From the NCBI GenBank assembly GCA_963668015.2, contig CAXXCR010000037.1:35565-99564 (forward strand): a DNA stretch of 64,000 bases. The letters are read 5' to 3'. Positions within the stretch are counted from its first letter, which is position 1. Every line of letters starts with the position of its first letter. This DNA comes from Ilyobacter_A sp963668015 (lineage in GTDB: Bacteria > Fusobacteriota > Fusobacteriia > Fusobacteriales > Fusobacteriaceae). Of the stretch, positions 39,460-47,023 are shown piece after piece. The notes under the pieces are model-generated. The model did no database searches. It worked only from the letters and a program-made list of their open reading frames with translations, and had not been told where the DNA came from. A program made the position numbers and the translations under genes.

Positions 39460-41393
39460 TGCAAACTTATTCTATTAATATTAAAGTTCCTGATAGTCTT
39501 GATTATTCACAGAAGATTCAAGTTTTTAGAAGTGCAATAGCTCAATTAGATTGGGATTTATATGCGCAAAAAACTTTTAAAGATGAGGGTGCTGTTGAAA
39601 GTGAACTTTTGTATGTAAAAACTTATGGTGATTTCATTCAAATAAATATTCATTTTAATAATATAGATGGTGTTATTGTTGTAACTTTAAATGGAGCTCA
39701 AGTACATCAAAATAATTTTGGTGATGAAATTGTCTTGTTTAGTGGTTCTAAAACTTATGGTGGTTTGGATTTAGATGATTATATTATTGAAGATGGAAAT
39801 AATACAGATAAAACTACACTTGATTATTTGAAAGAAAATGATCCGGTGGAATATTTAAGGGTTATGAATGATACAAGGAATAAATTAAACAATAATCCGT
39901 TGTTTCAAAATGCTATTAAACTTGGTGGAACAAATGAACAGCTTGAAAATTTTATTGGTGCAGATAACTTGAGTGCTCTTGGGGATGATCCGTATGTATA
40001 TCCTGAGTTACAGGGTATTTATACAGATGGTCAAGGGAACTATTTGACAGAGGAGGAATTGAAAAATGTTGCACTTCTTGGAGGGTCTATTAGTGCTTAT
40101 TCTTTCGTTGATTGGGCTTTTCCTTTGGGTAATATTTCTTCCAATGTTGTTAGCGGTCTTAATGCTGTTGCTGATACCGTGTATACTGCTGGCGGTTCTA
40201 TACTCGGGGGTGCCGCAGGATTTATAAGTATAAGTTCTTTATTGGCTCATATTCCAGGAATTAACAGAAATTTTCAGTTAAGTCCATATGATGATATGGC
40301 GCTGATTAATCAGACTGCGAGTTTTCAGCAACAAGCTAAAAAATTATTGGAAACTAAGACAACTGCAACAACTGAAAGTTCGAATAGTAATAGTTCTCAA
40401 AAAGTTAATACTCAAGCAACAGCAGGAACAAATACAAGTGCAAATACAAATACAGGATTAGTGGAGGGGATGAAAGTGGCGTTTGAAAATTGGATAACTG
40501 ATCTTGAAAAAACCCTTACTACTGCATTTAGTAGTATTCAAATAACTCCAAGTGCTGATTTGGCAAATGGAATAGCATTAAATCCTGCTGCTACTATTGC
40601 CGAAGCAATTCAAACAGGTATTTCTTTAAAGCCTGGAACAGAATTAACTAATTGGACTCCTGCGATTGCAGTTTCTCAAGCTTTGCAAGATCTATTTGCT
40701 GATGGAATAGGATTAACCAATATTCCTGCAGGGATCCCGATGACATTTGAAGATATAAAAAATGAAGCTGGCGAAATTGGTATACCTTGGTTTGCTAATA
40801 CAAATATAGAGGAAAATTTTAATTTGGTTCTTCAAAAGATAAAAGGGGAATATGAAGCTGGTGGAGTAAGGACTTTTGAATTAGAAGCAGTACAGAAAAA
40901 ATTAGCTGAATATGAAGCTGATGGGGTAAGAACTCTTGAGGGTAAAGTTGCTGACTGGCAAAAGAAAGAATATGAAAGCATAGTTAACCAGGGATCGGGA
41001 ACTATGAATAAAATTCAAAGAGATATTGCGGCTTGGGTAAATTTTCATTCGATAACTAAAGCTGATACATTTACAGATAGTTCTGGTAATGCCTTAGACA
41101 TTCCGCAAGGTATCATAGGGGCGTTAGGTGCAGGAGGTATAACAGAGCTTATACACGAGTTTTTGAAGTCGGTAGCAGTGTCAAATGTAATTGCTAGGGC
41201 AAAAGGAAAAGCAAAACAGGATGATGAAGACGATAATGAGGATAGAGATTCTATTTGGTCTGAACTTATAGATATTTTCTTATTCAAGTTTATTGCTCCT
41301 GGAACTGCACCAGAAGGAACTGTAGTAGAAGAGGCAAGGCAAAAAATGCTTGATGTTCTTAATACTTTGAGTACACAGGGGGTGTCTGAGTAA
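39459..41393 (+). CDS. Large structural-like protein (644 residues)
   Basis: The largest gene of the element. The N-terminal ~110 residues are beta-rich; near 245-265 there is a Gly-rich hydrophobic stretch (AGGSILGGAAGFISISSLLA) that could insert in a membrane; then a low-complexity Thr/Ser/Asn linker (about 300-335), Ala-rich helices, a duplicated EYEAGGVRT/EYEADGVRT motif near 466 and 487, and an acidic C-terminal region (DDEDDNEDRD) before a last hydrophobic segment. The layout suits a virion spike, adhesin or membrane-traversing protein. It overlaps the next gene by one base. Confidence 0.5.
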   Translation: MQTYSINIKVPDSLDYSQKIQVFRSAIAQLDWDLYAQKTFKDEGAVESELLYVKTYGDFIQINIHFNNIDGVIVVTLNGAQVHQNNFGDEIVLFSGSKTYGGLDLDDYIIEDGNNTDKTTLDYLKENDPVEYLRVMNDTRNKLNNNPLFQNAIKLGGTNEQLENFIGADNLSALGDDPYVYPELQGIYTDGQGNYLTEEELKNVALLGGSISAYSFVDWAFPLGNISSNVVSGLNAVADTVYTAGGSILGGAAGFISISSLLAHIPGINRNFQLSPYDDMALINQTASFQQQAKKLLETKTTATTESSNSNSSQKVNTQATAGTNTSANTNTGLVEGMKVAFENWITDLEKTLTTAFSSIQITPSADLANGIALNPAATIAEAIQTGISLKPGTELTNWTPAIAVSQALQDLFADGIGLTNIPAGIPMTFEDIKNEAGEIGIPWFANTNIEENFNLVLQKIKGEYEAGGVRTFELEAVQKKLAEYEADGVRTLEGKVADWQKKEYESIVNQGSGTMNKIQRDIAAWVNFHSITKADTFTDSSGNALDIPQGIIGALGAGGITELIHEFLKSVAVSNVIARAKGKAKQDDEDDNEDRDSIWSELIDIFLFKFIAPGTAPEGTVVEEARQKMLDVLNTLSTQGVSE

Positions 41394-42001
41394 TGATACA
41401 AGTGAAATCAAGAGAGGTTTCAAATAAACTTTCAATGATGGTACTTGAACAGCTTGGTGATACTACTACTGATACTTCAAATCAAGTTATTGCAGATACT
41501 ATAAGAGAGAAGTTTAAAGTAGATGTTGATAATCAGTTTATAGAGGAGTTTATGCAGGGGTTAGGTATGCAGTTGACTATGTATATAAATATGCTTGTAA
41601 TGCAGAGTGTAAGTGTTCTTTTGTTTGAACTTTTAGGTGCAGCTAAGTTAAAAAATTTGCTCAAAAAAAATGCTTCCAAAGGATGGAAGTATTTCAAGGA
41701 TATTCTTTCTCATATGCCTGGTGGATCTGGAAAGAAAGCAAATGTATTTGATGTAGTTCAAGCGAAGGGGACTAGTCAAGAGGTTGCTGTATTAGAGGAT
41801 ATACGAAGTATTATGGATGCTCAAATGGTTTATTCAAATATTCTTGAAACTGCAAAAACTACTTCTATTGTTACGAGTAATTTACATAATGGAAGTATTC
41901 AAGCGGATAAAAATGTTAATGGTGAGTCCACTCCTACTGGTGCTGGTGAATATACTAAATCTACTGAGGAATTAAAAGTTATGAGTAGTATTGGTCTTTA
42001 A
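41393..42001 (+). CDS. Membrane-associated structural-like protein (202 residues)
   Basis: A helical protein with one strong hydrophobic stretch near 57-83 (TMYINMLVMQSVSVLLFELL) followed by a basic segment (KLKNLLKKNASKGWKYFK). The start overlaps the previous stop (TAATG), so it is coupled to the 644-residue protein. It could be a virion membrane protein. Its 3' end overlaps a tiny antisense frame. Confidence 0.5.
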   Translation: MIQVKSREVSNKLSMMVLEQLGDTTTDTSNQVIADTIREKFKVDVDNQFIEEFMQGLGMQLTMYINMLVMQSVSVLLFELLGAAKLKNLLKKNASKGWKYFKDILSHMPGGSGKKANVFDVVQAKGTSQEVAVLEDIRSIMDAQMVYSNILETAKTTSIVTSNLHNGSIQADKNVNGESTPTGAGEYTKSTEELKVMSSIGL

Positions 42002-42078
42002 TCATTGAAAAAATGATGTAGAACAGCAATAAAAATAAATATTAAAGGTATAGTAATGAAAATAGTAAAGTAAAACAT
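41998..42078 (-). CDS. 26-residue antisense hydrophobic peptide
   Basis: The minus strand has AAAGGAG eight to nine bases before an ATG at 42078. The frame reads MFYFTIFITIPLIFIFIAVL then HHFFND and stops at 41998-42000, overlapping the end of the previous gene. TATAAT lies on the minus strand at 42104-42109. Size, hydrophobicity and antisense position resemble toxic membrane peptides of type I toxin-antitoxin or lysis systems. No homology can be claimed. Confidence 0.4.
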   Translation of the reverse strand: MFYFTIFITIPLIFIFIAVLHHFFND

Positions 42079-42130
42079 TGAAATCAACTCCTTTATTTTT
42101 ATTATACATTAAAAAGAGGTGTTTTCCTAT

Positions 42131-42538
42131 ATGGGATATCGAATAACAGTTATAAATGAAAAAATTGAGGGTAATCTTTATGAAATTGGACTTTTAAGTA
42201 AAGAGGATGCCAAGAATTATAGTTTTAAATTTATTAGTAATGTCGTTCTTACTGATAATGAAATAAAAACCAAACTTGAAACAATAACGGATTGTTGGGT
42301 TGAAAGTATAAAACGTGTAACGAAATATAAAAGAGTAAAAGAAGTGACACCAGATGTGTCTGGTGTTGTTTTAATGGGTCGTTATGATCTTAACGGCCAA
42401 AAGGTAAGAACTGATAGTTTATTCTTACCATTGGTAAAAAAACAATATGTAGAAATGGGGACTTTGGAATCGGAATTAAATGATTTTTTTAGTCCTACCA
42501 TTGGTGGTTTTGAAATTAAGGTTTATAGCCCTAGATAG
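42131..42538 (+). CDS. Hypothetical protein of the structural cluster (135 residues)
   Basis: A mixed alpha/beta protein: MGYRITVINEKIEGNLYEIG, then a FISNVVLTDNEIKTKLETI helix, then basic and strand-rich parts. A GTG at 42119 is in frame but overlaps the AAAGAGGTG ribosome binding site, so ATG 42131 is chosen. Not recognised. It precedes the two putative coat proteins. Confidence 0.5.
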   Translation: MGYRITVINEKIEGNLYEIGLLSKEDAKNYSFKFISNVVLTDNEIKTKLETITDCWVESIKRVTKYKRVKEVTPDVSGVVLMGRYDLNGQKVRTDSLFLPLVKKQYVEMGTLESELNDFFSPTIGGFEIKVYSPR

Positions 42539-42572
42539 GGTTTATATAAAATAAAATGGGAGGTATACAATT

Positions 42573-42974
42573 ATGGCAGTAATTGAAAAAGTGACTACAG
42601 TAAATATGTCACAAGGAAAAGGTCTTACAGATAGTATTTTTTGTCCAGAAGTGAGAGCAGATGAGGTAGAAGCAATAAGAGGTGCGCTTGATTTAACAGG
42701 AGTTTATAAGTCTAGAGGGTATTCAGTGACTTATGAGGATAGTGATTTTACGGATGATACTATGGCTTTACCTACTGCGGTTAATATGACAGGTAAAAAA
42801 GATAGAATTGTTACTATCAAGCTTAAAAATGCAAATGGTCAAAATATCTGGCTTAGAAAAGAAATGCCTGTAAATATTGCAGATACTTCTGATATCAATA
42901 CTTATGCTCAATCATTTGTTGGTGCCAATCTTTCATTTGGTGCAGTAGCAGAAGCAACTTTTGACATTAAATAA
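42573..42974 (+). CDS. Putative coat protein 1 (133 residues)
   Basis: A strand-rich protein (KVTTVNMSQGKGL, GYSVTYEDSDFTDD, DRIVTIKLKNANGQNIWLR, ANLSFGAVAEATFDIK) with AATGGGAGG upstream. Small size, beta content and pairing with another protein of nearly equal length suggest a capsid or coat subunit. It lacks signal peptide and membrane helix, so it is not a pVIII-type filamentous coat protein. Confidence 0.45.
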   Translation: MAVIEKVTTVNMSQGKGLTDSIFCPEVRADEVEAIRGALDLTGVYKSRGYSVTYEDSDFTDDTMALPTAVNMTGKKDRIVTIKLKNANGQNIWLRKEMPVNIADTSDINTYAQSFVGANLSFGAVAEATFDIK

Positions 42975-42998
42975 GAAAATAATAGGGAGGTAAATTAA

Positions 42999-43415
42999 AT
43001 GGCTATAGTAATGACTGGGATGGATATAAGGGCAGTAGATAGTAATGATGATGTAAAAAAAATAGGTGTATGGGGGAATGTTATTGCAACTGATTATGCT
43101 GTTTTAGCAGGGATAATTGATGCGGCTGCTGCCACACACGGTTTAAAGGTAGTTGGAAGAACTGAAAAATATCTTGATGAAACTGCAGCGGCACAAGTTC
43201 TTGATGTTCCTGCTGGAAAAACTCTTGTATCGGGATCTCTTATAGTGGAGAGAGCTACAAAAGGTCCTGTATACTTAAAAGGGAAGTTCCCTAATCTTGC
43301 AGAAGATCTAAATTTGATCTGTCAAGATCTTGTAACTGGTGTAAAAACCATAGGTGGTTCTGAGATAACTGGTGTTATTCCCAGAGTTAATACTGGAACA
43401 AAATTCACTAAATAG
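42999..43415 (+). CDS. Putative coat protein 2 (138 residues)
   Basis: It starts 25 bases after the previous gene with a good AGGGAGG site, typical of a highly translated gene. Sequence such as IRAVDSNDDVKKIGVWGNVI and LVSGSLIVERATKGPVYLKG is strand-rich with Ala-rich helices between. It is followed by a large GC-rich hairpin. Candidate capsid or minor coat protein; no family recognised. Confidence 0.45.
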   Translation: MAIVMTGMDIRAVDSNDDVKKIGVWGNVIATDYAVLAGIIDAAAATHGLKVVGRTEKYLDETAAAQVLDVPAGKTLVSGSLIVERATKGPVYLKGKFPNLAEDLNLICQDLVTGVKTIGGSEITGVIPRVNTGTKFTK

Positions 43416-43478
43416 CTATGAAAGTGATTTGTACTTTTTAAAAAAGCGTTTGGGTTTTTATTACTAAAAATTTTATCT

Positions 43479-43530
43479 AGAGAGAGTTGACGACCAAGCG
43501 CCTGTGGCGCTTTGGTAATAGACTCTCTCT
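43479..43530 (+). promoter_or_regulatory. Large GC-rich hairpin: terminator, origin or packaging signal
   Basis: Outer arms AGAGAGAGT (43479-43487) and ACTCTCTCT (43522-43530); inner arms CCAAGCGCC (43494-43502) and GGCGCTTTGG (43506-43515). This is by far the most GC-rich structure of the element. A second small hairpin (CCCG/CGGG) follows near 43538-43557. No T run follows directly. In ssDNA phages such hairpins serve as complementary-strand origins or packaging signals. Confidence 0.5.
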
Positions 43531-43619
43531 TACTTTTCCCGCTTAACAAATTTCGGGCTTGAAGAAAAAGTGTACTTCTTTTTGTTCGAGTCCAACCCAA
43601 TAAAAGGAGTGAATATTTT

Positions 43620-44156
43620 ATGAAATTAGATATTTTTAAACATAAATATAATAAACATAAAAAAATTGAAATACTGGAACAGTTTTATGATTTAACCAGG
43701 TTGGAAAAATGGTTGATCTTAGATGAAGATTTTCTTATTAGGGCATATAAGGACAGTGAAGGTATTTGGACTGATGGTGTGGGTAATACAAGTAATATTG
43801 TTCCTAATAGGACTAGGAAAGTAAAGGAGGTAGTGTATGAACTTAGGCAAGATGTTAGCAGGTCTGTCCTTGATTACATTTCTATATTCGGGGATAGTGA
43901 TTTTTCATTTGGTAAAGAAGATCCTAGACAGATAGCTTTGGTTAATATGCTTTTTAACCTGGGGAAACCTAGATTCCTTAAATTTAAAAATATGATTGCA
44001 GCAGTAAAAAGAAAAGATTGGGAGAGGGCAGCAGACGAGGTTTTATACAAGGATGGACTTAATTTTTCCAAAGGCAGAAGTGATTATTATTATGATGTCA
44101 GAGATAGAGCTAACAGAATAGCAAAAGTGTTGAGGACTGGTAAATATATTTATTAA
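43620..44156 (+). CDS. GH24 (T4-type) lysozyme
   Basis: 178 residues. The T4-lysozyme catalytic triad is present: Glu36 and Asp45 in EDFLIRAYKDSEGIWTDGVG, and Thr51. The typical later helix ALVNMLFNLGKPRF is near 101-114. It hydrolyses peptidoglycan and would serve in lysis or entry. There is no signal peptide, so release would need a holin (the microproteins nearby are candidates). AAAAGGAGTG precedes the ATG. A lysozyme argues for a lytic or entry function, unlike inoviruses. Confidence 0.85.
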   Translation: MKLDIFKHKYNKHKKIEILEQFYDLTRLEKWLILDEDFLIRAYKDSEGIWTDGVGNTSNIVPNRTRKVKEVVYELRQDVSRSVLDYISIFGDSDFSFGKEDPRQIALVNMLFNLGKPRFLKFKNMIAAVKRKDWERAADEVLYKDGLNFSKGRSDYYYDVRDRANRIAKVLRTGKYIY

Positions 44157-44198
44157 AAGTTATTGTCTTGGGGTATAATCCTGGAAGGGGGTTTTACT

Positions 44199-45296
44199 AT
44201 GGAAAGACGGCTTGTTATTATGTATCAGGACTTTTACAATGATGTGATGTATAAAGAGAGGGAAAACTTTTTAATTGGACACAGGGATAAAACTAATAGG
44301 GCTAATGGGTATAATGATAGACAACTTAAATATATGATAGATGTTACTCTTGATCTTAAAGTTCCTACAATGAGAAAACATAATCACGATCTTGAGTATT
44401 CTGTTTTAACTAAATATAAGAGAACCGGTAAATTGTTTGATAAAAGAGTAAAAAGTTTTTATAAAACAAGAATGTTTGAGAGGGAAATGTGTGAAATATT
44501 AAAAATTTCTACTTTACCTAGAGAAGTAAAAGAAAGCATAAAACAGGAATATCTTGAAAAATACAATGATTTCATAAGCAGTAAAAAACAGGGGTATGAC
44601 TTACTAAAACTTGATGCAACTTGTTTTGGTAAAAAAGACACTCAACATAGGTATACAGCATATTTTGTTTGGGGTTTTAATGGGAGAGGAAAACATTGTT
44701 TGTACTATAATGTTGTCCAGGGAGAGGAAACCCAAGCAGGTTGGCAGGAACTTATACAATATATTTTATCAAACATTAATCTTGAAGATGTAAAATTACT
44801 TATAAGTGATATGTTTGGAGCTTTAAAAACATTATTGCATAAAAATCTTTCTTTTATCCCTTTGCAAAATTGTATGTGGCATAGATTCTATTCTTTGCTT
44901 AAATACTATAAGGGTGGGAAATATGGTAGAAGGTCTATTCTTAGTAAAAAGTATTCTAAGCTTCTAAAATTAGAAACTAGAGAGGAACTTGAGGATTTGT
45001 TGAATAGTTTCAAGAAACTTGATTTTTATAAAAGACGTGGTGGAAGTGGTAAATTAAATGATCCTAAACTAGATAGAATGATTTCTCATTCCTGGGAAGA
45101 TAATTTTACATTCTTGGATTTAGAAAAAGAAATGAAAAATTATACAAGAAATAATTTAATTCAAACTACCGATATCGAAAGTATATTTTCTGATATGAAA
45201 TTTTATTTGAAAAAAAACCATAAATATAATACAGTTGAAGAACTGACATTCAAGATATTTTTCTTTTTAGAGTATAAAAATTATTTACCGACATAA
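44199..45296 (+). CDS. Mutator-type (IS256/MULE-like) DDE transposase
   Basis: 365 residues. The first Asp is in LKLDATCFG near 139, the second in LLISDMFGALK near 203, followed by a C-x-x-H pair (NCMWHRFY) near 228 and the Glu in TTDIESIFSDMK near 327. This is the catalytic pattern of mutator/IS256-class enzymes. GAAGGGGG favours ATG 44199 over TTG 44163. It is the last gene of the element and the only recombinase there, so it may mediate integration. No typical IS boundaries are visible directly around this gene alone. Confidence 0.8.
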   Translation: MERRLVIMYQDFYNDVMYKERENFLIGHRDKTNRANGYNDRQLKYMIDVTLDLKVPTMRKHNHDLEYSVLTKYKRTGKLFDKRVKSFYKTRMFEREMCEILKISTLPREVKESIKQEYLEKYNDFISSKKQGYDLLKLDATCFGKKDTQHRYTAYFVWGFNGRGKHCLYYNVVQGEETQAGWQELIQYILSNINLEDVKLLISDMFGALKTLLHKNLSFIPLQNCMWHRFYSLLKYYKGGKYGRRSILSKKYSKLLKLETREELEDLLNSFKKLDFYKRRGGSGKLNDPKLDRMISHSWEDNFTFLDLEKEMKNYTRNNLIQTTDIESIFSDMKFYLKKNHKYNTVEELTFKIFFFLEYKNYLPT

Positions 45297-45389
45297 ATTT
45301 TTTTCAAAAAAAATAAAAGCATAACATATCGCGATAAACACCGACAATTTTGTGGCATTTCTCATTGACATACTATGCTTAATTAGTAG

Positions 45390-46343
45390 TTAAATATTAA
45401 TGACAATAAAATTTTCGCTTGACTTGGTATCCCCCTCTTTTTCGTTTTTATAGTTTATATCCGCACCAATTTTTACAAGCGTCTCAAATATTCCAAAATC
45501 CCTCTTTTCAGAGTTTATAACCTTTATCAGCAAACTGTCCCCACAGACATCCAATACTTCTGTTGCCGCTCCGCTGTCCAAGAGGTATTTAAATATATCG
45601 TATTCTCCTATGGCACAGGCCACAGTAATCGGGGTTCTATTTTTTATATTGGCCGCATTTATATCCGCACAATTTTGAACCAGAAAATCAACAAGCTCTA
45701 AATTCCCGTTTCTAACAGCTAAATGCACCGGCGACTCTCCTGAATAATCCGTTTTTACCTGTATATCAAATCCATCCACACTCATTATCTCCCTGAGCCT
45801 GTGGTAGTCAGGTGTCTTCGCATTACATATTTCCAAGAATTCATACTCCAAGTCCTCATAATAAGACTTTACAATTTTTCTCGGGATCAAAAGCTTCTTC
45901 ACTGCTGTCATTCCATCTTTTACTATGACATTGGTTTTTATAGAGTGCATTTTATACCTAAAACTCAAGAGGTGTTCTCCAACCTCTATATTATTTATTT
46001 TAACCTTGGATTTGGCTCCCATATAAGTGACGTACTCTCCGTCAAGCACCAGATTTCCAGGAACCAGTAAAGGGTTTTCCACGACCAAGTCCCCGTAGTA
46101 TTTCTGGACCTTAATTTCAAGGATCTCAGCTTTTTCTGCGTTTCCGAAGTGCTTCACGTAACAGTCGCTGCACAGAGTCACAAAATCATGTATACTCTCC
46201 CCTATGCTTTTCACTTTTGATTTATGGTATACGTCTATCCCTGCTTTATTTTCACACAAGACACACCGACCGTTATCAATTTCCAGCCTAAGCTTTTTCA
46301 TCAGGTTCAACTGTCCATTTACCGAATTGCCTCCGTATACCAT
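45390..46343 (-). CDS. HNH-like zinc domain plus ankyrin repeats, C-terminus probably truncated
   Basis: 317 residues. An N-terminal CVLC ... H ... LCSDC pattern near 27-65 resembles an HNH-type zinc-binding domain; a beta-rich middle follows; residues 190-305 hold three ankyrin repeats (SPVHLAVRNGNLELVDFLV, then TPITVACAIGEYDIFKYLL). The last repeat begins normally (GADINYKNEKEGDT) but where PLH should follow it reads KSSENFIVINI and stops. This suggests the 3' end was replaced when the neighbouring element inserted. AGAGGGGG on the minus strand supports the start. Confidence 0.75.
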   Translation of the reverse strand: MVYGGNSVNGQLNLMKKLRLEIDNGRCVLCENKAGIDVYHKSKVKSIGESIHDFVTLCSDCYVKHFGNAEKAEILEIKVQKYYGDLVVENPLLVPGNLVLDGEYVTYMGAKSKVKINNIEVGEHLLSFRYKMHSIKTNVIVKDGMTAVKKLLIPRKIVKSYYEDLEYEFLEICNAKTPDYHRLREIMSVDGFDIQVKTDYSGESPVHLAVRNGNLELVDFLVQNCADINAANIKNRTPITVACAIGEYDIFKYLLDSGAATEVLDVCGDSLLIKVINSEKRDFGIFETLVKIGADINYKNEKEGDTKSSENFIVINI

Positions 46344-46529
46344 TGTAACCCCCTCTTCTACTCTTATTGAAATTAAAAGAAGTACCTAGTAATAGTTTAT
46401 TCCATATATCCCATTTTTTCAAATTTCACTTGCATTTTTAAGCTTAAAATTTAATAATTTTCTCTTAATAAATTAAAATCCTGAAAATTAATCTACAAAG
46501 AATAAGAATTTCCTTATAATACCCTAAGT

Positions 46530-46816
46530 TGCTAACTGTAATAAAATATTGCATTTATATAAAGTGATTTTTTGGCCACAAAGTTTCACAGAGCTTTAAA
46601 ACAAGAGCTGCACAGGGAAGATCTCAGCTCAGTTTATGCATTGTAGAGAACAGTGAATAGATATTTTGACTATTCTCTATTCATTATTAGCTGCTAACTG
46701 ATTTATTTACTCTGTGAAGCTCTCTCTTTTCCTCTGTGCAACTCTGTGGCCAAGGTCTTTTGAATACGTGACCAAAAAGGTTTTTAGGTAGTTGCAAGAA
46801 ATTCAGTAATTTATCG
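46530..46816 (+). repeat. Palindromic interspersed repeat, third copy
   Basis: It has the same family as 19274-19576: left arm GGCCACAAAGTTTCACAGAG near 46574, right arm CTCTGTGAAGCTCTCTCTTTTCC near 46710 (first 20 bases shared with the family), TGTGACC/GTGGCC blocks, and the terminal AGAAATTCAGTAATTTA near 46798. It accounts for most of the 680-base gap between the ankyrin and EAL genes; the remainder is AT-rich with no visible gene. Confidence 0.7.
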
Positions 46817-47023
46817 CAATAATTCTAAGTAACAACTTAAGTTATTTAATAAACAAACCGCATCTAAAACAGTTTATGCATTCTGTACCTCAGATTTTAT
46901 AAAATTTTCATTGTTTACTAATTGTAGAAACCGAGTAAAGCAAAAGTAAAAATAGTGGTTAAAAATCCAAAAAAATTGTATTATAATTATGATTATATTT
47001 AAATTATCAAGGAGATGTCAAAT

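Larger units (their letters stand above)
35590..45425 (+). mobile_element. Integrated small virus-like element, candidate new type
   Basis: About 9.8 kb between bioB and a convergent ankyrin gene. Order: replication initiator, antisense membrane protein, 50-codon gene, putative ssDNA-binding protein, several microproteins, five to seven structural-looking proteins of low complexity and T-ending codons, GH24 lysozyme, DDE transposase. Stop-start overlaps and AGGGGG ribosome binding sites run throughout, a style not seen in the core genes. There is no terminase, portal, tail or Zot-type ATPase. The borders are approximate: the left is after the bioB terminator (or within it) and the right is near the cut-off ankyrin repeat at about 45424. 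Confidence 0.7.

Noticed and set aside
35590..45425. Interpretation as an inovirus (filamentous phage)
   Set aside because: The replication gene fits, but there is no Zot/pI assembly ATPase, no small signal-peptide coat protein, and a lysozyme is present.
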